IMG/VR virus record: IMGVR_UViG_3300011116_001201 | Span: 1 to 31,955 of that record | DNA from: a virus | Length of the DNA stretch: 31,955 nt | Direction: 5' to 3' (one strand) | In this document: positions 1 through 5,526 of the stretch, in pieces | Layout: each line of letters starts with the position of its first letter | Numbering within the stretch: position 1 is the stretch's first letter | Made by a program: the position numbers and the translations under genes | Notes under the pieces: model-generated | What the model saw: the letters and a program-made list of their open reading frames with translations, nothing else | Database searches by the model: none | What the model was told of the DNA's origin: nothing

Positions 1-42
1 ATCTGGTAATGCCTGAAATATTGCGTTCCAATCTTTTTTCAT
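1..42 (-). CDS. Start of a hypothetical gene, cut by the window edge
   Basis: An ATG opens a frame that runs to the left edge of the window, giving 14 residues (MKKDWNAIFQALPD). The ATG overlaps the TGA of the gene before it as ATGA, the same coupling used throughout this operon, which supports a real start. Too little is present to name a function. Confidence 0.55.
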   Translation of the reverse strand, partial: MKKDWNAIFQALPD

Positions 43-296
43 TTTAAGTTATCGTAACGTTTCCAATCCCACGTTCTACTCATAAAAGCAAAATCCAACC
101 CAAACTTATATGCCCAGAATAAGACATTCAATACATCCCCAGATCCACTGCGGATTTGTAAATATGGAAAAGATGAACGGTCGTTCCAACTGATAGAAAC
201 TTGGAATAAACTCCACTTTCTTATGTTTATAATGGAGGCATACCAATCATGCCCAAAGTCGTACCTATGATCACAAATAATAAAAGAGTTTTTCAT
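39..296 (-). CDS. Hypothetical protein, 85 aa
   Basis: This small aromatic-rich protein has eight Trp/Tyr-containing clusters and segments such as DWYASIINIRKW and FPYLQIRSGSGD. No catalytic motif or clear membrane helix is visible. Its ATG lies in a 4-base overlap with the stop of the preceding gene, and its TGA overlaps the next ATG, so it is translationally coupled on both sides. Proteins of this type occur, from memory, as conserved hypotheticals in marine T4-like cyanophages, but I cannot assign a role. The coding call rests on coupling and uninterrupted operon context. Confidence 0.7.
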   Translation of the reverse strand: MKNSFIICDHRYDFGHDWYASIINIRKWSLFQVSISWNDRSSFPYLQIRSGSGDVLNVLFWAYKFGLDFAFMSRTWDWKRYDNLK

Positions 297-517
297 TTAG
301 AGCAATCCAAGAAATACTTATAAGTTGCCATTTGATTATCCGACCACTGAACTACATCACATCGGTCCTCATATCTATCCACAACCGCAAAGTTTTTTTC
401 TGGTGTGACTGTGTGATTTTGTGAAGATGGTTTTAGCATATAAAAAGCAAGTAATGTAAAACAGACACCAATAATCGCACCAATCAGTAGTGTTTTTTGA
501 TATTCAAAGTCAGTCAT
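293..517 (-). CDS. Small single-pass membrane protein, 74 aa
   Basis: Residues about 8-28 (LLIGAIIGVCFTLLAFYML) form one clear hydrophobic helix after a short charged N-terminus. A polar tail of roughly 45 residues follows, holding two cysteines (CDVVQW and LDCSK). The likely topology is an N-anchored inner-membrane protein, though the side of the membrane is not determined. Both ends overlap neighbouring genes by a few bases. No enzymatic motif is visible. Membrane-anchored small proteins like this are common in early/accessory phage operons; the function here is unknown. Confidence 0.7.
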   Translation of the reverse strand: MTDFEYQKTLLIGAIIGVCFTLLAFYMLKPSSQNHTVTPEKNFAVVDRYEDRCDVVQWSDNQMATYKYFLDCSK

Positions 518-824
518 TTGGTAATTTCCTCTTCATAAGATTTGCAAGTTCTTCAATATACTTAGGAGGTTCATCAAGTGCCTTAATCATAGCATCATAA
601 TCTTCTTCTGGTACAGTTAAGTGTGTAACTCTTCCCGATAAGTTCCAGGGGTCTATATCTCCTATATCATCAGCAGGTTCGTACATATCGTACCATCCAA
701 TATTGATTTCATAAAAGAATGCACAACGATCTATGTTGTCCTCATATCTATCCAATCTAAAGTGAATAGCATTACCCCAAGACCACCAAGCATCTTCAAA
801 CCAAGTTTTGAGTGAGTTTATCAT
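510..824 (-). CDS. Hypothetical protein with DUF1778/TacA-like C-terminal segment
   Basis: The N-terminal 50 residues are rich in Trp, Tyr and Asp (FEDAWWSWGNAIHFRLDRYED). The C-terminal part, about residues 66-100 (VTHLTVPEEDYDAMIKALDE, then PPKYIEELANLMKR), resembles the helical 'LSEEDWERFLELLDNPPEP' segment of DUF1778/TacA-type antitoxins. The ribbon-helix-helix region that would normally precede it is not recognisable, and there is no adjacent GNAT toxin. I therefore infer only a shared helical module, not a toxin-antitoxin pair. The gene overlaps its neighbours by 4 and 8 bases inside the small-gene operon. Confidence 0.7.
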   Translation of the reverse strand: MINSLKTWFEDAWWSWGNAIHFRLDRYEDNIDRCAFFYEINIGWYDMYEPADDIGDIDPWNLSGRVTHLTVPEEDYDAMIKALDEPPKYIEELANLMKRKLPND

Positions 825-1147
825 TTTGTGTGCTTCTCAAGTTCGTGATGGATTTTTTCTAACATTCGGTCAATATTGTTTGTTGATATTTCGTGCTCAT
901 CAGTCTCAATTAATCCTTTATAATATCCCAGAATACTTACAAGTTCTGTAAGGTCTCTGTGTTGTATTTTGACTTCTAACTTTTCTTTGAGAAACTTCTC
1001 ATCTTTCTTGCGTGGTTTTGGTTTCTTTGCCTTCTCATCACAATCTAGACAAAAGAAAGAATATCCTTGCTTGAATGATTTGACCACCTGAAAGTGTTTC
1101 TTATTGAGTGGTTGTTCTTTCTTACAGCAACTACACACTCGTTTCAT
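821..1147 (-). CDS. Zinc-ribbon protein with basic linker and coiled-coil tail
   Basis: Two CxxC pairs are visible near the N-terminus: a CSCC cluster with C5/C7/C8 and a second pair at CLDC (about residues 33-36). They are separated by about 25 residues, the layout of a zinc ribbon. A Lys/Arg-rich stretch (KKPKPRKKDEKFLKEK) follows, then a charged, probably helical tail ending in LEKIHHELEKHTK. A nucleic-acid- or protein-binding role is plausible, but no family can be named. The gene is coupled by 4-base overlaps to both neighbours. Confidence 0.75.
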   Translation of the reverse strand: MKRVCSCCKKEQPLNKKHFQVVKSFKQGYSFFCLDCDEKAKKPKPRKKDEKFLKEKLEVKIQHRDLTELVSILGYYKGLIETDEHEISTNNIDRMLEKIHHELEKHTK

Positions 1148-1383
1148 TTTGCCTCCCAGTGACTACCATCAACACCACAGATATCTATTTGATTCTTAAA
1201 AAACTCCCAGTTTGGGTCTCTTTCCATCACACAAAAACGATAAGGAATATTGATAGGAGGGTAGTTATAGTGTATTGGTATCATACACCGATCAAAGTTA
1301 TCTCCCGCAAAACGACGAAAGATAAAAGATAACCAATCTCTACGATAGTGTTTGCAGGTATTACAAGATTTAGTTGGTTTCAT
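1144..1383 (-). CDS. Cysteine-rich small protein, 79 aa
   Basis: The protein has a CNTCKHYRRDW start (CxxC, residues 7-10) and three further cysteines (DRC, RFC and DICGVDGSHWE). The C...CxxC...C spacing and the terminal 'CGVDGSHWE' resemble small metal-binding knuckles seen in many phage hypotheticals; zinc binding is inferred. It sits between the zinc-ribbon protein and another hypothetical, with 4-base overlaps at both ends. No catalytic residues are evident. Confidence 0.7.
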   Translation of the reverse strand: MKPTKSCNTCKHYRRDWLSFIFRRFAGDNFDRCMIPIHYNYPPINIPYRFCVMERDPNWEFFKNQIDICGVDGSHWEAK

Positions 1384-1676
1384 AAGAAACTCTCCAAATA
1401 ACCAATGATTTCTGGCATTTTATTTACCAACTCATCAGCAGGACAAAACTCAAGATGAGTATTATAAGTATTCAACCAGTGTCTCATATTCTCATCACCT
1501 TCTTCACAGGGTTTGCCGTCTGGTCCTTGACCCATTTGATTATACAATAGTGTATAGAGATAGACAAACTTTGCCTTATCAATACCTTCTACAAATATTC
1601 TTAGGATTTGTGATACCTTGAAAGCAGATTTATCTAAAACTTTTTCATTCTCTTGTAGTTCTTGAATTTCAGTCAT
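1380..1676 (-). CDS. Hypothetical protein, 98 aa, mostly helical
   Basis: The product is acidic and probably helical (TEIQELQENEKVLDKSAFKV, then LVNKMPEIIGYLESFL). It has two cysteines and no transmembrane segment or recognisable motif. The ATG overlaps the stop of the gene before it and the stop overlaps the next ATG. The reading frame is supported by operon packing only. Confidence 0.65.
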   Translation of the reverse strand: MTEIQELQENEKVLDKSAFKVSQILRIFVEGIDKAKFVYLYTLLYNQMGQGPDGKPCEEGDENMRHWLNTYNTHLEFCPADELVNKMPEIIGYLESFL

Positions 1677-1900
1677 GATAGAAATACCTTAAGTGTGCGT
1701 CCTGCATCTTGTTCTGATACTTGAACATGAGAGCAGTCATATTGAACAAACTCCCTTCCATTCTTACCAATCACTTCTACACGATTGATAAGTGGATAAG
1801 ACTTGATGTAGTCTCCATTTGGTGCTTCATAATCTACATCGTTTTCACCCCCAAAATCACCATATTCAATTCCTTCTAAAACTTTTTCATCAGCATCCAT
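1673..1900 (-). CDS. Hypothetical acidic protein, 75 aa
   Basis: The first half is strongly acidic (MDADEKVLEGIEYGDFGGEN), and the second half looks like alternating beta strands (INRVEVIGKNGREFVQYDC). It has no membrane helix, signal peptide or known motif. It overlaps the upstream gene by 11 bases and the downstream gene by 4. Function unknown. Confidence 0.65.
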   Translation of the reverse strand: MDADEKVLEGIEYGDFGGENDVDYEAPNGDYIKSYPLINRVEVIGKNGREFVQYDCSHVQVSEQDAGRTLKVFLS

Positions 1901-2213
1901 TATTCAAGACCTCAATAATATCCAGTATATCACGAACATTTACCAAATACAGTTCATCCTTCTTATAAGCACACTCTTCTACAAGTGCCAGAAGAATTGC
2001 ACCATATTCATAACGAACACGAACACTCATAGGGTCTTTATGTCCCAAACGAATAAGTTTCCCAAGAGGTACTTCACCATCAGCAACACGATGTGCCGCA
2101 TCAAGAAGTTTTTGTGCTTGTCGTTGTGATTTCAATACTTTTTTGATTTGTTCTTCATCAAAACCATCATAAGTCGTGTCCAACCAAGGGGCATCATCTT
2201 TAGATTCAGTCAT
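1890..2213 (-). CDS. Hypothetical helical protein, 107 aa
   Basis: The sequence is helix-rich and charged (EEQIKKVLKSQRQAQKLLDA), then YEYGAILLALVEECAYKK and a C-terminal VRDILDIIEVLNNGC. It may be a small multi-helix protein; nothing in it matches an enzyme signature that I recognise. It is coupled by a 4-base overlap to the preceding gene. Confidence 0.65.
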   Translation of the reverse strand: MTESKDDAPWLDTTYDGFDEEQIKKVLKSQRQAQKLLDAAHRVADGEVPLGKLIRLGHKDPMSVRVRYEYGAILLALVEECAYKKDELYLVNVRDILDIIEVLNNGC

Positions 2214-2425
2214 ACATCAAACTCATCTTTTCTGCGTTGATTGAGATACACTAATGCTTCTTCTCTCCATTCCATCAATTCGTTGTAGCATTTTTGATTA
2301 TGAGCACACTGACGTAGTTTATGATCTGGTTGTAGCACAGACTCGATAATCAGACCCAAAGCATCACATCTCTTTTGTTTCTTTTCGGCATCCATTTGTT
2401 CTTGTAGCAAACTCCAAGAATTCAT
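2210..2425 (-). CDS. Hypothetical protein, 71 aa
   Basis: This short charged helical protein has three cysteines (RCDALG and QCAHNQKCYNE) and a tryptophan-containing helix (ELMEWREEALVYLNQRRKDE). It has no membrane segment. It overlaps its neighbours by 4 bases on both sides. I cannot assign a function. Confidence 0.65.
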   Translation of the reverse strand: MNSWSLLQEQMDAEKKQKRCDALGLIIESVLQPDHKLRQCAHNQKCYNELMEWREEALVYLNQRRKDEFDV

Positions 2426-2622
2426 TTGAGTTCCTCGGCAAGTTGTAAGAGGTCATTTTTATCCAGAACCACCATATTATTTTGAGCCGTATAAAATTGT
2501 ATATGTTCTACCGCAAGTTGAAGAACCGATGAGACTAGTTCTTTCTCTGTCATATCAGGATTTAAGTATCTAATGTTCCAAATCTGGTCCATTAGATTTT
2601 GTGCTCTTTCAGACATCAGCAT
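2422..2622 (-). CDS. Hypothetical protein, 66 aa
   Basis: The product is an amphipathic, probably all-helical peptide (ERAQNLMDQIWNIRYLNPDM, then VSSVLQLAVEHIQFY and a terminal DLLQLAEELK). Two in-frame ATG codons (M1 and M3) are both possible starts; M1 gives a 7-base overlap with the preceding gene. No known motif was recognised. Confidence 0.65.
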   Translation of the reverse strand: MLMSERAQNLMDQIWNIRYLNPDMTEKELVSSVLQLAVEHIQFYTAQNNMVVLDKNDLLQLAEELK

Positions 2623-3107
2623 TTTAGTTCCTCCGCACAGATTGCATTCATCTCTTCTTCTGTGTAGTTAGGATTGTTTGGATTTTCAAGTCTTGAGAGT
2701 TTTGCTTTCAAGTCCAGAACTTCACTTTGAAGTTTTTCATTCTCCTCAAATGTTTTACTCACAAGTGCCCAGTCCTCATCAAACTTCTTTGCAAGTCCCA
2801 CTTCTTCTTGAAGTTGCTCTGAAAAATCTTCTTCAAGTATCAGACCATACTCATCTGCGACCCTTTTCATTTCTTTTTGATCTCTCATATCATTAAAGGC
2901 AAGTTGAACTCCACCTTTCATAATATTATAATCGCAAAAACCAACTGCCCTCAGGAAACGATTGAATAGATAAAAATATTGATGAATATTCAGGTCTTCG
3001 GCAGGTACTTCCATTTTGATATTCTCGGCAGGAAGAATATCATCACAATCAGTCGCACCATCACTGGTGCTCGTATAGGAGAGTTGAACTGTTGCCTTGT
3101 AGTTCAT
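2616..3107 (-). CDS. Hypothetical protein, first gene of the small-gene operon, 163 aa
   Basis: This is the promoter-proximal gene of the operon that runs to the left edge. The N-terminal half looks beta-rich (YKATVQLSYTSTSDGATDCD). Residues about 105-150 form a charged coiled-coil-like segment (SKTFEENEKLQSEVLDLKAK). No enzyme motif is visible. A strong sigma-70-like promoter lies just upstream, its -10 box about 25 bases before the ATG. No Shine-Dalgarno is visible before the ATG (the bases there read CACAAATCTCCCA), so translation may begin on a very short, nearly leaderless message. Confidence 0.75.
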   Translation of the reverse strand: MNYKATVQLSYTSTSDGATDCDDILPAENIKMEVPAEDLNIHQYFYLFNRFLRAVGFCDYNIMKGGVQLAFNDMRDQKEMKRVADEYGLILEEDFSEQLQEEVGLAKKFDEDWALVSKTFEENEKLQSEVLDLKAKLSRLENPNNPNYTEEEMNAICAEELKC

Positions 3108-3131
3108 TGGGAGATTTGTGTGTATGAGTGT

Positions 3132-3160
3132 ATTATAGCATAAAAAAAGACCCCGGTCAA
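3132..3160 (-). promoter_or_regulatory. Sigma-70-type promoter nested in a terminator
   Basis: Reading the minus strand, TTGACC (3160-3155) is followed by exactly 17 bases and a perfect TATAAT (3137-3132). The start point would fall near 3125, about 18 bases before the ATG at 3107. The -35 hexamer is the loop of the preceding hairpin terminator. Host-type (sigma-70) recognition is inferred from the consensus match. Confidence 0.85.
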
Positions 3161-3167
3161 GGGGTCT
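3142..3167 (-). terminator. Intrinsic terminator of the 78-aa gene
   Basis: On the minus strand AGACCCC, a six-base loop TTGACC and GGGGTCT form a perfect 7-bp stem (3167-3161 with 3154-3148), followed by a run of T (3147-3142). It lies 13 bases beyond the stop of the gene ending at 3180 and ends transcription before the small-gene operon. Confidence 0.9.
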
Positions 3168-3179
3168 GTGTGCCGGTTT

Positions 3180-3401
3180 CTAAACAGTACCGTGAACTTC
3201 TTGTCGGGCACTGAAACCAACGTCATCATAGGAAGTTGGAATACGATTTAACCTATGATGTGCATGATTGATTCCGGAAATACTAAACTCTTCAAAAACA
3301 GAATCACGAATAAATCCGTCTAGTTTCTTACGTTCTCCTTGCGTTTTTGGGTGACGAAAATAATTATACTCATAAACAGGATTTCTGAAAGTTCTTGACA
3401 T
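3180..3401 (-). CDS. Hypothetical basic protein, 73 aa
   Basis: The frame is open from a TTG at 3416, but I choose the ATG at 3401 because GGAG stands 8 bases before it, and the TTG itself overlaps that GGAG. The product then starts MSRTFRNPVYEYNYFRHPKT and is basic, with several His and Arg residues. From memory, similar short proteins recur in marine T4-like phages as conserved hypotheticals; no function is known to me. A NATAAATA late motif lies upstream and a strong hairpin terminator lies downstream, so it is a single-gene transcription unit. Confidence 0.8.
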   Translation of the reverse strand: MSRTFRNPVYEYNYFRHPKTQGERKKLDGFIRDSVFEEFSISGINHAHHRLNRIPTSYDDVGFSARQEVHGTV

Positions 3402-3427
3402 AATTGAAGTCTCCAATGACTTGATTA

Positions 3428-3435
3428 TATTTATT
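3428..3435 (-). promoter_or_regulatory. T4-type late promoter motif AATAAATA
   Basis: The minus strand reads AATAAATA, 27 bases upstream of the ATG at 3401 and just past the stop of the gene ending at 3445. It matches the NATAAATA late motif described for T4-like phages. Support is the motif and its position only. Confidence 0.55.
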
Positions 3436-3444
3436 ATGATAAGG

Positions 3445-3684
3445 TTATGGTTTATGATTTGTCAAGAGTTTTTGTGCCATCTTTTCATATTTCTTCATCA
3501 TTATTCTTTGAGAAATTGGATTTGTGAACCAGAAGGGATGAAGTTTAATCATTAGATATTTTTTTTCGGCATAAACAGAAAGAGATTCAAAGAGTAATAT
3601 TACATATTTTGTAATATTTTCGTCCATTATCATCAAATAAAGAATAACACCGAATGGAAGAAACCAGATGTAGGAATTTATCAT
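3445..3684 (-). CDS. Small membrane-anchored protein, 79 aa
   Basis: Residues about 4-20 (SYIWFLPFGVILYLMIM) form an N-terminal membrane helix. A second moderately hydrophobic stretch (YVILLFESLSVY) and a basic tail follow. No motif identifies the function. It stands alone: a perfect sigma-70 consensus promoter lies about 80 bases upstream, giving a leader of roughly 70 bases. That leader also contains a GAGG-preceded ATG opening a five-codon frame (MAKIL, then stop). No Shine-Dalgarno is clear directly in front of the chosen ATG, so the start is only moderately secure. Confidence 0.65.
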   Translation of the reverse strand: MINSYIWFLPFGVILYLMIMDENITKYVILLFESLSVYAEKKYLMIKLHPFWFTNPISQRIMMKKYEKMAQKLLTNHKP

Positions 3685-3761
3685 CTTTGATTAAGATAAG
3701 ATTATTTTTTATTATTTACCCTTAAAGAATCTTGGCCATGTTTATCATCCCTCACAAAGGT

Positions 3762-3790
3762 ATTATATCAATTTATGAGTGCTCTGTCAA
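3762..3790 (-). promoter_or_regulatory. Perfect consensus sigma-70 promoter
   Basis: The minus strand reads TTGACA (3790-3785), 17 bases, then TATAAT (3767-3762): an exact match to both hexamers with optimal spacing. The TGA stop of the homing endonuclease gene lies inside the -35 box. It would drive the 79-aa membrane protein gene. Confidence 0.9.
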
Positions 3791-4830
3791 ATACTCTTTT
3801 TTATCATACCAGCAGTCCATTCTTCACCAGGACATTCTTTTACCATTTTATTTTTAATTCCATTATTCCACCATTTAAGATTTTTATTGCTTTTTTTAAT
3901 TAATAATCCTCTTTTCCATTCATTTCCAGGACAAGTTTTAGATTTTATATTTTTTTCACCATTGTTCCACCAAAAAGTTCCTTCAGGAAGTCTTCCTCTT
4001 TTCCATTCATTTCCAGGACAAGTTTTAGATTTTATATTTTTTTCACCATTGTTCCAACAAAGTAAATCATTAAATTTTCCAGTTAAAATTCCAGGAATTC
4101 TTCCCATTTTCCATTCAGTACCTGGTTGATTTATTGATATAGTTTCTTTATCACCATTATTCCAATAAAATCCCCTGCCTTTTACCCATTCTGAACCAGG
4201 ACACTCTTTGGAGAATTTATTCTTTGTTCCATCATTCCACCAAATACACTCTTTCTTTTTTTCTATCGTTTCTTTACTCATTTTAGATTTTCTACCAATC
4301 GCCTTTATCCTTATCTTTTCCTTTGTTTCCTCTGAATATTTTCTACCTACATTTATTCCAGGTCTTCCTCTTTTCCATTCAATACCTGGGCATTCTTCAC
4401 AGAATTTTGTATTTGCACCATTATTCCACCATTTTGATTTTTTATGGTGGTCGGACATTTTTTGTTTAGTTTCTTTTGTAAATTCTATTTCACTTATTCG
4501 TAATCTTGCCGATTCATAAAGATGTGAATTATAATATCTTTCTTTTACGAATTTATTTTTTCCCGTCATAGACACATGGGCCCATATCATCTTATGCGTT
4601 CTCCAGTCCTTAATTCCATATCTTTTTAAACAAATTCTTTCTAATAAACAGTGAGCAATATAATGCTCTCTTGCTGTTAAATATACTATTCTTTTATTTT
4701 TTCCAAAAACACTTACTGGAAATGTATGATGTCCTTCTACATACAATCCTTGTTCTTTTGCTTTCTTTTTAGTGTAATCCCCTTTTTCTGCTTTTCTTAT
4801 GAGGTTACAATAAACCTTTAAATAGTTCAT
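3787..4830 (-). CDS. HNH homing endonuclease with NUMOD3-like and WNNG repeats
   Basis: Residues about 30-62 carry the HNH core: EGHHTFPVSVFG, then LTAREHYIAHCLL (H34/H35, H56, H60). This core is typical of free-standing homing endonucleases in T4-like phages. NUMOD3-like DNA-binding segments follow (TKETKQKMSDHHKK; YSEETKEKIRIKAIGRK; SKETIEKKKE). The rest of the protein holds six copies of a roughly 23-29-residue repeat, W(W/Y)NNGxxNK...CPGxEWxxGR. Copy 3 has lost the Cys of CPG, and copies 4 and 5 are identical over 21 residues. The gene has its own TATAAATA late motif and sits between unrelated genes with a terminator before it and an independent promoter after it, as expected for a mobile insertion. 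The start has AAGGA only 2 bases before the ATG. Confidence 0.9.
   Translation of the reverse strand: MNYLKVYCNLIRKAEKGDYTKKKAKEQGLYVEGHHTFPVSVFGKNKRIVYLTAREHYIAHCLLERICLKRYGIKDWRTHKMIWAHVSMTGKNKFVKERYYNSHLYESARLRISEIEFTKETKQKMSDHHKKSKWWNNGANTKFCEECPGIEWKRGRPGINVGRKYSEETKEKIRIKAIGRKSKMSKETIEKKKECIWWNDGTKNKFSKECPGSEWVKGRGFYWNNGDKETISINQPGTEWKMGRIPGILTGKFNDLLCWNNGEKNIKSKTCPGNEWKRGRLPEGTFWWNNGEKNIKSKTCPGNEWKRGLLIKKSNKNLKWWNNGIKNKMVKECPGEEWTAGMIKKSI
3907..4056 (-). repeat. Perfect 63-bp direct duplication in the endonuclease gene
   Basis: Bases 3907-3969 and 3994-4056 are identical and offset by 87 bases (29 codons). They encode the fourth and fifth WNNG...PGNEW repeats. Identity at third codon positions means a recent duplication or gene conversion. 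Confidence 0.9.
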
Positions 4831-4854
4831 AATCCTTAACTTGATTGGCTCTAA

Positions 4855-4862
4855 TATTTATA
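4855..4862 (-). promoter_or_regulatory. T4-type late promoter motif TATAAATA
   Basis: An exact TATAAATA on the minus strand, 25 bases before the ATG of the homing endonuclease and directly after the T-run of the terminator. Homing endonuclease genes of T4-like phages are often expressed from their own late promoters. Confidence 0.75.
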
Positions 4863-4890
4863 AAAAAATAGGAGTGGTTTAAACCACTCC
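4862..4890 (-). terminator. Intrinsic terminator after the protease gene
   Basis: A perfect 20-base palindrome GGAGTGGTTTAAACCACTCC (4871-4890) is followed on the minus strand by TATTTTTTTA. It lies 31 bases after the stop of the gene ending at 4922 and separates it from the endonuclease gene. Confidence 0.85.
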
Positions 4891-4921
4891 AACCTGAAAA
4901 GACGCCAATCAAGTTCAGGTA

Positions 4922-5344
4922 TTAGTTATTTAGATACTCCAAATACTCTTCATAAAGTTCTTGTTCTCTTTGATAAGCATAAATCTCGTGTGGTTGATTT
5001 TCATATTCTAAATCTTCAATATCAAATCCCTTATAATATTTTTTACACGATTTTATTCGTAAGTTACCTTTACAAAAATCCATAAGGTGAACCATTTCGT
5101 GAAAAATTGTTTTGATATAATCTTCTTTTGAAAGACGATTATGAATCTCAATTAAAAAACTTCGTGGTCTCCAGTCACAATCCTGAATACTACACCAACC
5201 ATAAACACCTTCTCTCACAAGACCCCTGTGAAGAACTTCTATCTCAATCTTATGTCTGGGTAGATACTTCTCACAGAACCAGATTACAAGGGCACAGCAG
5301 TGCTTGTGAGAGTATCCATAACCACTTGTATAAATCGTGAGCAT
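4922..5344 (-). CDS. SprT-like zinc metalloprotease
   Basis: The protein has FHEMVHLMDF, giving the HExxH zinc site (H82, E83, H86). A downstream PHEIYAYQREQELYEEY segment (residues about 118-134) could supply the third ligand (H119 or E120). The N-terminal third holds four Cys/His-rich positions (SHKHCCALVIWFCEK). At 140 residues it is about the size of the catalytic core of SprT/WSS1-like proteases. Such proteins are found in many phages, where substrates are unknown; DNA-protein crosslink or host-protein cleavage is only a family-level guess. Its ATG follows the stop of a 33-aa membrane peptide with no gap, so the two are probably co-translated. Confidence 0.8.
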   Translation of the reverse strand: MLTIYTSGYGYSHKHCCALVIWFCEKYLPRHKIEIEVLHRGLVREGVYGWCSIQDCDWRPRSFLIEIHNRLSKEDYIKTIFHEMVHLMDFCKGNLRIKSCKKYYKGFDIEDLEYENQPHEIYAYQREQELYEEYLEYLNN

Positions 5345-5446
5345 TTAAAAAGAAATCAAAATAACTTTAACAATCCGAGTTCCCCAGTTCATAAATGCAA
5401 GGAATGATACAATAAAAATCAATCGGTCAAGGTTAGAAAGGGACAT
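5345..5446 (-). CDS. 33-residue single-pass membrane peptide
   Basis: The frame encodes a peptide starting MSLSNLDRLIFIVSFLAFM and ending NWGTRIVKVILISF. A hydrophobic core (LIFIVSFLAFM) is followed by NWG, Arg and Lys and a second hydrophobic stretch. AAGGA stands 7 bases before the ATG, a good Shine-Dalgarno, and the TAA abuts the ATG of the protease gene. The length is short, but start signal, hydrophobicity and coupling together support a real gene. A TATAAT-like -10 (5471-5476) lies upstream, but no -35 box is convincing. Confidence 0.7.
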   Translation of the reverse strand: MSLSNLDRLIFIVSFLAFMNWGTRIVKVILISF

Positions 5447-5475
5447 TCAGATTTCCTTGGATTCTTACATATTAT

Positions 5476-5502
5476 AAAACCCCCTGGTGAGATTCCAGAG
5501 GG
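5476..5502 (-). terminator. Intrinsic terminator after the S74 fibre gene
   Basis: On the minus strand CCCTCTGG (5502-5495), a 7-base loop and CCAGGGGG (5487-5480) form an 8-bp stem with one T-G wobble, followed by TTTTATAAT. It lies 25 bases beyond the stop of the fibre gene ending at 5527. Confidence 0.85.
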
Positions 5503-5526
5503 TAAGTGGTCAGTTTGTGAAGTGGT

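Larger units (their letters stand above)
4838..4915. repeat. 12-bp inverted repeat around a terminator and late promoter
   Basis: AACTTGATTGGC (4838-4849) and GCCAATCAAGTT (4904-4915) are perfect reverse complements separated by 54 bases. The flanks also match partially (CCTT / CAGG side). The arms enclose the 20-bp terminator palindrome and the late motif of the endonuclease gene. A second short inverted pair (ACCTGAA 4892-4898 with TTCAGGT 4914-4920) overlaps the right arm. Confidence 0.7.

Noticed and set aside
510-1147. Toxin-antitoxin pair from the DUF1778-like and zinc-ribbon genes
   Set aside because: The zinc-ribbon protein has no toxin fold signature, and the antitoxin-like match covers only a short helix.
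3180-3416. Start of the 78-aa frame at a TTG at 3416
   Set aside because: That TTG overlaps the GGAG ribosome-binding site of the ATG at 3401, which is the better start.
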